The notes below the pieces were generated by a model. That model did no database searches. It worked only from the letters and a program-made list of their open reading frames with translations, and was not told the origin of the DNA. The translations under genes and the position numbers were made by a program. From Laguncularia racemosa (Eukaryota; Streptophyta; Magnoliopsida; Myrtales; Combretaceae), in the NCBI GenBank assembly GCA_037954665.1, contig JBBMOL010000039.1, positions 4,154,001 to 4,218,000 of the forward strand: a stretch of 64,000 bases of DNA, given 5' to 3'. Below, in pieces: positions 34,264 through 44,525 of this stretch. How positions within the stretch are numbered: the stretch's first letter is position 1; each line of letters begins with the position of its first letter.

Positions 34264-35258
34264 CAAACTAGCGAGCAATATATGGCTAAGGTTCCATATT
34301 GTCTTTATTTTACTCTTCTAGCTATGAGGAGTGTATATACTACATGTTATTAGATTGTTGCCCTCCAACCCGCTATCGAAACGTATAGTTATAGTTCCTT
34401 GCAACCAATTTTTCATGTGTTATTGTGGTTTGTCTGACTATTAGTTGTAGTTTCCAATGAAATCGTATTTTGATGCTGTAGTGTTGATAAAAAAAAAAAA
34501 TCATGAGCATGGAAGAACCTCACTTGCGATGTCCAGCAATGCAAGATGCCAAAGTACAATGACGATCGGCGAAGCAATGATCCTTTAGCCCAAAATCAAA
34601 CCTACAATGGAAGTAAATATAATGACTTCTTAGTTACCAATAACTATGAGAAAAATACAAAAATAATATAAGAATTCAAGGGAAAAAAAAAAAGGGAGAT
34701 ATGTATTGCACAACCTTTAGCACTTTACCACTAACATGAACATCTTAGATGCGAACAAACTAATTTATAAAATAAAGGTGAGCAACAATCTCAAGATGAA
34801 TAAGGAAAAGAAAGATTATGTCTGAAGATAGACTATGCACTTTCCATTTAAGTGAATGGTAGACTTATATAAGAAATGGCAATCAATATGAAGTATATAA
34901 GGAAATGAATTTCACAAAAAAAAAGACTGCCAGAGATATTATTACCTACCAAAAGAAAAGAAAATATAGGGGGAAGACAAATATGATCTTCCATCAAAGA
35001 TTTGAAACGGTTTATATATATATATATATTACTTAGTTCAATAATATATCAAAGATATAAAACATGCTAAGGTAGCACCAAATATGAAATTCTTGTTATT
35101 ATCTAAAACTTTTGCTCTTGTTAAAATTAACGAGCACATAATATATGGATTTATTGGTGCATTTCCATGAATTAGAATCAACAAGTCAATTAAAGTCATT
35201 AAAGGAAAATGGAGACATTGAAGACAACTTAATGAACCAGATACTCCACAAAGATGAA

Positions 35259-35310
<52 letters not shown>

Positions 35311-35609
35311 ATTGTCTAAAATATGCATATATTGTTTTATGAGCAAAGTCATTTCAATAAGCTTAAAGGAGGCATGTGCAATTAAATGGTGTTGCAAACT
35401 TGCGCACAAAAAAAAAAAAAAAAAACTAAATTATATACAACATTGACTCTAAGCTCTTGTAATATGAATCACGCAAAATGTGTATGCGGCAACAGTGCAG
35501 TTATTCTACAAGCGCACATGCACTAACCAATCTCATAGCCATTAGAAAGGCTTATCTAATGTCCAAACCCCTTCAACTTCATCTAAAGGACTTTGGTCAG
35601 GGAGTAAAA
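34264..35609. other. Non-coding tail between the GRAS fragment and the 3' LTR
   Basis: The first 220 bp look like a GRAS 3' untranslated region and end in a run of A at about 34488-34500. The rest is AT-rich with no recognised gene. Microsatellites lie at 35018-35030 (TA) and 35259-35309 (AT then GT). A purine tract, AGGGAGTAAAA, directly abuts the 3' LTR at 35599-35609. Confidence 0.65.
35259..35309. repeat. Compound AT/GT microsatellite
   Basis: About eight AT repeats followed by about sixteen GT repeats, uninterrupted. Confidence 0.95.
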
Positions 35610-36271
35610 TGTAGAGGATTAAAAATATTATGTAAATATATTGGGCTAAGCCCATTGATTATTTGGCTTGACTCGTTGGGTTAGGTGACAGGACCTAATG
35701 AGTCCGATCCAATTATTGGGATGACTCAGGGATAATTGGTTTAGTGGGCTCAGAACGTGGATTATCGGACCGGTCCATCCGCATCCAACCTTTCTCAAGC
35801 AAACTCATGTACTTATGAGGAAGGCTACTAGTCTTGGGCCTATGGCATGCTCATTAGGATAACCTTAAAATAAGTAGTCTCCATCTCGTCCGTTAATCGT
35901 TAAAGTAATTTAACAGATGTCATCAAGCCTAAGAGTCTATAAATACTTAGTCATTCCTTTTCATTAAGGGACCTTTTTCTGAATTCTTAAGATTAGAACA
36001 ACGATGTTCCACCAAGAGTTCTCTACTCTTAAAGATTAAACAAAGAACAATCTCTATTGTCCAAGAACTACAAGGTCGATGCTTGACATTCCATTCACTC
36101 CCTTGTTTATCACTTGTGCATTCAAGATGCTTAAGATTTCTCTTTCCTCCTCCTTGCCTCTCTCTTCCTATTCATCCCATCACATGCCATCTCTGAATTG
36201 CTTTTCTCTAAAGTCACATGTAGTGCGGTACCCACATGATACGCACATAACCACTCCTACCCTCGTCTACA
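35610..36271 (+). repeat. 3' LTR of the 20-kb Gypsy
   Basis: 662 bp, starts TGTAGAGGATTAAAAA and ends CGTCTACA, followed by TSD CTTAC. TATAAATA lies at 35938-35945, matching the 5' copy. Confidence 0.88.
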
Positions 36272-36276
36272 CTTAC

Positions 36277-37717
36277 GTATGTTTAATTTGCAAAATGCAA
36301 TAAGTTAGGACTAAAACTGAAATTTCTAAATAATAGAACAAAGAAGCATTAGCTATTAATCTATTTAGCTATACTTAAAACGATATTAGTAATAAATTTG
36401 AAATAATTATTTTGGAGCCAAAACTCTCAAAAATTAACTTTTTACAAATAAATTCCTTTAGTTACTTTTCAAACTAAAAGTATGACTGTTATATCACAAA
36501 AGTTTAAAGGTCAATAAAGTAAAACTGTACATTTTCTTTACTTTAACTATTTTTATTTTGCTATAATGCGCCTTATTTTTATTATGTTTGGAAAGATTTT
36601 ACTATAGTTGATCTTATATATTTTCTCTCTTTTATCTTAAGCACATGTATCACATATGCATGTTAATTTAGTATCTAAAAATACTATCAAACCCTTACAC
36701 CAATCCATAACTCAACTTTTGAGTTAAGATTTTATGGATAAATATGAAAATATATCAACAAACAGCAATAGGAATTATGTTAAATAACTACAAGAAAAAT
36801 ACAAAAAAAAGTGTTGTTTTTTAAATATCATTAAAGAAAAAAAAAATATATTAGGAGAGTAGGATACTAAAGACACATGCACTAAATGTATCTTCAGTTG
36901 TAGTATTTTCTTGTACTAAACACTCATGCGGTGCATGCGCTTTCAGTACAAATATTTAAGATTGTTCGTTAAATTAAATCGAACCACAAAATACAATTCT
37001 TTTATATTTCAATTCGGTTTAAGGTTCGATTAGAGATAATTTAAATGGTTTGTGATTCAGTTCAAGAGGTCAAACTGCTTAAACCTAAACCAAACCACTT
37101 ATCGTTAAAAAATATAAGTTATGGGACATTTTTTAATTTTAAATCTTATTAGCATGTTTGTCTAACTTTATTTACCATTTTCTTTTTGTCAACTCTCATT
37201 ATACTTTTAATATCCATAGTCCACTCTTTTTCTTTTATCTTCATTTTTTATTTCTTAAGTAGATAAGTGTGTCTTTATTATTATTTAAAATATAATGTTA
37301 CCATAATAAAATGTTATATAACTTACATTTTTGCATAATGTGTTTTAATTTGAATATTAATATCCGGTTAAAATCTTTAATAGTTATTAATATTATCAAC
37401 TAGAATAAAGTGCTTTTAAAAGCGGTTCAAACTAAATTAAACCAAACTGGACTGCATTTTAAGCGGTTCAATTCATTAAGGGTTTTTAATCGAACTATTG
37501 CAAATGTGATTTGGTTCGATTTGACCCCTGAACTGAACCAAACTAAACCTTAAATACCCTTATAAATATTTTTTACACTAAAAGCACATGGACTACGTAC
37601 ACCTTCCACTGTAATACTTGTTCTTGCAACATTTGCAAAAAAAGTACAAATATTTCTTATACTAATGGCACATGTGCTGCTTGTGCTTTCGGTATAAAAA
37701 ATATTTGTATTGAAGGC
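36277..37717. other. AT-rich intergenic DNA with a pair of direct repeats
   Basis: No gene is recognised. A segment at about 36868-36958 recurs imperfectly at 37578-37700 (shared CACATG-ACTA, CTTC--TTGTA and GTGCTTTC-GTA words). Between them are several copies of GGTTCGATTT-like words in both orientations (for example 36970-37030 and 37500-37560), suggesting an old inverted-repeat element. Confidence 0.5.
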
Positions 37718-40700
37718 TAGAGTTATGTTAATGAGTTAGGACCTGCAAGTTAACCTGTTTAATCTGTTTTAAAAAAAGGTTTGGGTTAAGTTTTTCAATC
37801 CATTTAAAAAGTAGACCAAATAAGCTCAGTCCGTTAAACCCGTAAGTTAACCCATAACAAGCTAGGTTAGCTTACTTACCTAAAGACCTTTAAAAAAAAA
37901 AAAAAAAAGCAATCAGCATGTGTAACACAATAACAGCAAAGTGTAATTTAAAAATTAAAAGTTAGAAACTTGAAAGTTGAAACCCTAGAAGACTATCCTG
38001 CCACACGCAGCATAGCAAACTTTGCTTTGAGTCTTTGGGCTTGTGACTTGTGAGTTGTGTTCTCCCTCTTGAACCTTCAACAGACAACAGTCAACACTTC
38101 CCCCGAACCTCCCACTCGTTTTGTATCCTCTTCCACTCTTTCACTGTGTTATATTGTTTCTCCCTAATGGGTAAAGTAAATTGAAATGATTTCCAATTGA
38201 ATCGTTGACATTGGAAATCTCATGTAAGAGAATCCTGTTGATTTGACAGATAATCACACTTGGTAGCTTTGGCCTCTTACTTCTTTCTCTTTTTTTGTCT
38301 ATTTTCCTATAATACCGGTCTCACTTTTTTAGGTTTGATTTTGGTGTAATAAATATTGCTTATTTGTAAATATGTTTGTGATTTATGTCTATAAACTCCC
38401 ATTAGATATAACTGCTTTATCATCCTTAATTTTGATTTTAATCAATGACATATTGGTTCCAAACAGAGGAAAGTACGGTAGTGGTCAAAGCTGAAGAAAC
38501 CAAGAACTAGCCACCTCCTTCAAACTGCAATACAATAGGAGAGGTATATTTTCTAAGTGGATTTAAGTCATTGTCAACATTTCTGTTCTATTTCTTCTTC
38601 ATGTTCATGTTTATAATCATTCCCACGCCCTCTGCAAGTAACTGAAAAACATGTTAGTTTTTATTTATTCCTCAGATTGAACTAAAGTATACATTCTGGT
38701 TTTGACTATTATCTTAAATCAAAAGGGAAAAATAAGATTTTAAATTAGGATTTGCAGACATGGTTTTGTTTATCTATAGTTGTGCCAATATAAAATTGAT
38801 TTAAATTGAATGTTGTTGCTGCTGCCAAACTTAGCGGTGAATAAAAATGATATAACTGAAGAGGAGAAAGAAAGTACTTCGAGAACAGACTTAAATCATG
38901 AACAAAATTTTTACTTAAACTGGAAAAGTTGAAGTTTTTCTTATTTTTCATAATATATATGCAGAAGGTTAATTACAATGACGATGGAGATTCGTCTGTC
39001 TATCCTTATCGACTTTTGCAGACGTATTTTGAATTCATATAGTTTGAAGTGAAAGGTTTATGACTCTATCTATGTTAGTCACTAGCTTTGGAATCATCTT
39101 CCACAAATCAACTACTATCCGCGATGTCCCAAATTTCATCATCATTTTCTTAAAAGCTTTAGCAGATGGACAGAGCTGTATTGAAAGGATGTATAACTCG
39201 GTCTCGTTCTTAACATTTCATAGAATAGGATCTACTAAAATCCAATTATTATTGTTATTTTTAGTGAGAGTTTGATCGTGTGATGATAAGAAAATACAAA
39301 CTATCGGAATTCATCTTTCTACTGGTTCTACTCCAAGCAATTGGAAACCATAGTCTAATATAGTAAGATAACTTCATTAACATTAATATGAAAAACATCA
39401 ATTCATTATATTCAAGCTAGTAAGCATAAATTCGTTAAATTCTTACATCATTTTTGTGGTTTACGTGCAAAATTGACCGTACTACTTGTACTAGCAATGA
39501 CAATATTATTCAATAGATTAATGTGGATAATGAGTCGAAAGTTCATGGGGTTGACGCTGGTATGCTATCTAATACTACTGTGGCAACGTCTCTCGACTCT
39601 TAAGAACCTAAAGGTAAGAGACTTAAAGTAAACACTTTTGAAGTTTGAGAAGTTTTTACAAAAATAAGAGTAGGAATGGATGATAAAGAAATAAAAAAAT
39701 GTAACAAATATAGGAAAAGGAATGTTATTGGTGATTCTAAATATGAACGTTAACTTTAATTCGACATATGCATAAGTATTATTTGCTTCCCAAATATTAT
39801 GATGTAAGTGATATGATGATTAATCAGTTTAGAAAATTAAAGGCAAGAAAAGTATATTAGAAAATTGCTTGTGAAATCTTGTCAATGATAATAATTGAAC
39901 ACAATCTTTCTTTTTCATTCGTTGAATATAAGAGGATTATATAATTGATGAAGTATTTCTATCCCAATTATATCTCCATCTCCAAGAAAACGGCTATATC
40001 TAATGTTTGAAAATTGTACTTAAGTGAAAAGGAGAATCTAAAAAAAAAAATTTGGGAAAAATTTATGATAGAGTTTGTTTAACATTTAACTTGTGGATAG
40101 CTTCCATGAGTAAGAGTTATATGTGTTTGACTACACATTTTGTAGATGAGAATTAAAAACTTAATAAGAAAATTCTTTCTTTTTATCATGCATCCTCTCC
40201 TTACTCAAGAGTTGAATTATCAAAGAAAATATTTGATTTTTTGAAGGTATTGATGAAAAATTTTCGATCTTACCTTGGATAATACATCTACCAATAATTG
40301 CATGCAAAATCTATTGAAATATTAGCTTAAACTGTGACAGTGAATTTTTTCATGTTAGAAGTTATGTTCATATTCTTCACCTGATTGTAAGAAATGGCTT
40401 AACAATAGCTAATGAGGCTTTGCATAAAATAGGAAAGAGTGTAAAGCATATAAAAGGGCCTAATAGTAGAATAAAACATTTGTAGGAGTTTGTTGAGCAA
40501 GTTGGTAATCTTGACACTAGTATTGGTTTGTATTTGGATGTAGCTACTAAATGGAATTCTACCTATCCGATACTTGATAGTGCTCTCAAGTCTCAACGTA
40601 CTTTTTCTTACTTTCAATCAAATAACTCAAATTATCAGTACCGTCCATCAATGGAGGAGTGGGAAAGAGCACAAAAATTATGCAAGTTCTTGAATCCTTT

Positions 40701-42428
40701 TTACACTATCACAAATTTGATGTCTGATTCTTCGTATCCAACTTCAACCTAAATTTTTTACAAGTGCAAAGGATAAAATGTTTATTAAATGAGAATTTAA
40801 TAAGTGAAGATTTTGTCATAAGGGATACGTGTATTAAGATAAAATAAAATTTAAATTAAATATTGGAAGGAATATAGCATTATCCTTACACTTAGAGTTG
40901 TTCTAGACCTTCGAATGAAGTTTAAATTTTTATGATTTTGCTTTAATAATATTGATCTAATTTTGTGTGAAAAAGAAGTTGCCTAAAATAAAGAGTAAGT
41001 TATATAAACTCTTTAAAGAATATAACAAAAACAAGGGAAGTAAAGCACATTGTAGTAACTCTCAAGTTAGATCTTCTCGAGTTCAACAAACATCTAGAGG
41101 TGGAGGTATAGGTAAAGGACTTGCAGGAAACCTGAGATTTAGATTAAGTCTAGGTATCGATAATGCTACTCTTAATGTAAGTTAATAATCATTTTAGTTA
41201 TTTTTTAATAACATTCTATTTTTAATTATTAATTATCATTACTTTTTTTTCCTAATGATGTAAAAATATTGTTAAGTTAAGGTAGAAACTATTGGTAAGT
41301 CTTCCTTAAATCTATATTTAGATGAACCAATATTGAACATAAACTTTTATTTAAAGTTGAATGTATTGGAATATTGGAAAACTCAACATTAAAGGTATCT
41401 AGATTTGTGTATAATAGCTTTTGATGTGCTTAATATTCTAATCATTGTAGTACCATTTAAGTCTGCTTTTAGTATTGATACTTGTGTCCTAACTAAATAC
41501 TCATAATTTCATGCTTCTTAAAAGTGTGAAAGCTTTAATTTGTACTTGTAATTAGTTATAGGGATTTGATTAAGAAGGTAATTATTTTATTTTTATAACA
41601 TTTTCTCATAATTTATGACTTTAATCTTCTAATAGTTCCATTTAACTATATGTGTTATTTGGTGAATTGTAAATGAAGGTGAAAAAAGGCTTGAAACAAC
41701 ACTGTCAATGGAGGATTCAAATGTAATTGTTGATGAAGAATGATTAATGTTGACATAACTAGTTTATGGCTATCCATACTCCTATTTGATTTGAAGTTTA
41801 TGTAATGGTTGTATTTGTTATCTTAACTATTTTGTTTTTTATTTAATGTTTGTAAATTGTAATTTTAATCTTTTAGTTTAGTGTATGAACTTTCAATTTA
41901 GCTTAGCATTTCAATAAGGTTAATGGCATAACATTTGTAATGTGAATGATACTAATATGGGTTTGAAATATGTCCTTGAAAGATACTATTGGTTTTGTGG
42001 TTATAATTTCTTGAGCAAAATGATGGAATTATGGTTATTTATCAAATGGTAACATGTAATTTTTTTTACTTTTTATTTTTTGCTATTTTTTCCTATAAAC
42101 ACCACAGTAAATAAATGGTAGAATAGATGGGGATAAGGAATTTTTTTTTCAAAATTTTGTCGTTGCCATTAAATGCTTTTATTAATGAACTCATTCTATA
42201 TTTTAAAAGAAAAAAAATATATAAATGGGTTAAATGGGCCACCAAAAAAGCATAAAATTGAGCTAGTTAGTAAGTTAGCTTGTTTAACCTACCAGTTTGC
42301 ATGAGTCAAGTCAAACTAGTAAATTATGGTCCATTTATTAAACATGCCAAAATAAATTGACCCATTTAACCCATTGGCCAAAGTTGGCTAGGCTAAGTAG
42401 ACCTATTTAACCTACCTTTATAGCTTTA
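37718..42428 (+). mobile_element. Decayed hAT-superfamily DNA transposon (boundaries approximate)
   Basis: A hAT transposase pseudogene (39520-41570) is flanked on both sides by subterminal sequence rich in TTTAACCC and GGTTAA words (37740-37870 and 42225-42420). Possible ends are TAGAGTTATG at 37718 and, on the complement, TAAAGCTATA at 42428, a weak inverted match. I could not find an 8-bp TSD, so the limits are provisional. Confidence 0.6.
39520..41570 (+). pseudogene. hAT transposase remnant (BED finger, RNase H-like core, hATC)
   Basis: Reading across frames: a BED-type zinc finger remnant (about 39640-39770, FTKIRVGMDDKE then NVIGDSKYER), a middle part (MIINQFRKLKARKVY, then IIEHNLSFSFVEYKR), the core with LTLDNTSTNN-like and FHVRSYVHILHLIVRNG (40350-40400), LDVATKWNSTYPILDSAL and MEEWERAQKLCKFLNPFY (40520-40750), and a C-terminal hATC dimerisation part (LYLDEPIL, NVLEYWKTQH, DVLNILIIVVPFKSAFSI; 41300-41500). 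Stops and frameshifts are frequent. Active relatives excise and reinsert the element in the nucleus; this one cannot. Confidence 0.82.
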
Positions 42429-44525
42429 CCTACTCATCTAATTTGTTTTTCTCTTACTCTATTTTAATAATATTTTCAAAAAAAAAAAACATTTGACTTA
42501 TATTTGTAGGGAGTAATAATTATTCCCTTCCACTTATATAAGTTCAACTAAACATTAATAAAATCATGCTCATAGTCACAAGGAAATATATACTTTCTTC
42601 CTGTAAATTTCCAATTGATACGATATTAAAAAAATAATTTATATGTGATATTATAAGTTCTCCATATGCAATCCTATAGAAACTATAACGAAACTTGTAA
42701 AATTAAAAAAATAATAATAATGTTTTCCCTCTTCGTTATTTCAAGCTTATGTGATTTTTACTACTTTGCAAATAAAAAAAAATAATGAAAAAGAATTGAA
42801 AACATAGACTTATAGAGGAAAATAGGGAAGAACAAGAGAAAAAAATGGAAAACATAACATGAAAAGAGTAGCTAGTTTAACCATTTAGATTATTAACTTA
42901 TAAGCCTAAATTCCTTTATTTTTCTTTTTTACTAAAACATTTATAGCAAAAAAATAATAATAATCTTATCTATTGTTTATTTATTAATACTATTCAATAA
43001 TTTTTCACAAGATGAGTACAAAATATCATAGAACTTATACCTCGTATATCATAAAATACAAGTTTTGGGGTGAATATAAGATAAGAAAACCCCATACCCA
43101 TATCCAATTCTATAGGAGTTGGTTCCAAAAAGTATATACTTAAAATTTACCTCGTGACTCCCAATACATACTCAAAATTTATCCGATCAAGTCAAGTACA
43201 AATGGAAATCTTGTAAAATAAGATTATCCGCTTATCTCTAGAAATCAATGAAAAAGCTTACGCTTTAAAACTCAAATATTTTTTTTCTCTTCAACTTTGG
43301 AGAGAAATAAGCAATGGATGGATAATTACAAAATCATCCCTTATAACAAATTTCATTAAAATAAAATAGGAATAACTTTCTCAAATAATACTTTTATTTT
43401 TCTTGATTTTGTTTTTGTAGAATCAACCATTTCCTTATTAAATTTCCCAACACAAAAATAAAAATTATATTTACTTGAAAACCTCTTGCTTTCTACTTAT
43501 TTTCGAAAATTTCTCTTCCTAAAAGAAAAAAATAAATAATTGCCACTGTGATAAGCTTTACTTACTCATTGTCCATGTTGCTTTCTTATGAAGCTCGTGT
43601 ATAAAGATATACGGTACAGTTCGATTAAAAATAAAAAAGTATAAACTATAATAATTATTTGGAGAAATGCTGAAAAAATAAAAATAAAAATAAAAAAATA
43701 AGTTGGGCTGGGTTTTTTGTGAAACAAGAGGGCCCGCTGACAACTCAAGCTGCTCACAACTCATTTTCTCAAGTCAAACTATAATTCAAGCTTCTCCAAC
43801 GGTTATGTCTAAAGCCGAAACGGTTTTTGGTGCTAATCTTTAAGCTCAAATGATTTTTCACTAAAAACAGAAAAAACTGTAAAATCTAATCAAACAAATC
43901 CAAACACAGCGAATTTCAAGATTGTATCAATCTGGAACTTCTTCAGCTTAACACTCTATCATCTCTAACATGACTCCGACAACAAAATGTAGAAACGCAC
44001 GGGATAAAGAGGGCATCGTCTTAAGATGATATGATTAAAGCTAGCATCGTTATTGACATCTGCGTAGAATAATTTTTTGTAGTAGCATCGAAGCACAAGG
44101 ACATTGCATGGATTTCCTATGACTTTCTTGTGAAAGTAATAAAAACAAAAAGGCAAATGAAAACGATTAATTTACAGTTTTACATAGGTGCAGCATCACA
44201 AAACTGAGCTATCGGGGGCAAAGTTTCCAGGGTTCTCCAAAATAAAGTCATGACAATACGATGAAACTTCTAATACCTCGCCCATGCTTTAGGCTTTTAG
44301 CAACCTCCCCACGAGGTCTTCCCTTCTAAGGAAAAAACTTCAGAGTTCAAACTTCATTTTGTCAAGCTATGTAGCCGCTGATTACATCCCAGGATCATAC
44401 TGGGGCTCCAATTGACTTCATCCCAAAATATGCCCCCCCTTGAAGCAAGCCTTAATAGAATCTGCATGCAGAATAACCCGTCGCAAAGCATGTTGCTTCA
44501 TCTGTGTGGCAGAAGAAAAGGCGCA
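42429..44525. other. AT-rich intergenic DNA and TBP 3' region
   Basis: No coding signal is seen in 42429-43900, which is A/T-rich with long A and T runs. Roughly 43960-44525 probably contains the 3' untranslated end of the minus-strand TBP transcript; it is less AT-biased than its left neighbour. I could not place the polyadenylation site. Confidence 0.5.

Larger units (their letters stand above)
15912..36271 (+). mobile_element. 20.4-kb non-autonomous Gypsy element with captured gene fragments
   Basis: Two directly repeated LTRs (15912-16591 and 35610-36271) are flanked by the exact 5-bp TSD CTTAC at 15907-15911 and 36272-36276, so both LTRs belong to one insertion. A primer-binding-type sequence follows the 5' LTR and a purine tract (AGGGAGTAAAA, 35599-35609) precedes the 3' LTR. 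Between them are gag and aspartic protease, no reverse transcriptase or integrase, a tandem-repeat-rich stretch (24070-26160), and then pieces of three unrelated plant genes: P-loop NTPase, PXC3-like receptor kinase and GRAS. Two later elements (18727-23551 and 27493-32449) are nested in it; without them the element is about 10.6 kb. Lineage by gag/protease resemblance is Tat/Athila-like. Whether the gene pieces entered by transduction or as a separate nested insertion is not settled by sequence alone. Confidence 0.88.

Noticed and set aside
34488..34500. A-run taken as proof of reverse-transcribed origin of the GRAS fragment
   Set aside because: Too short and not flanked by a TSD; kept only as a suggestion.
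15912..36271. The two similar 0.66-kb repeats considered as independent solo LTRs
   Set aside because: Each would need its own TSD. Instead CTTAC is shared between the outer flanks, with a primer-site motif inside the left copy and a purine tract inside the right copy.
36868..37700. Direct repeats considered as LTRs of a small retrotransposon
   Set aside because: No TG/CA termini, primer-binding site or purine tract.
43558..43764. Overlapping open frames rich in Phe and Ile on the minus strand
   Set aside because: Low-complexity A/T sequence read as hydrophobic peptides.
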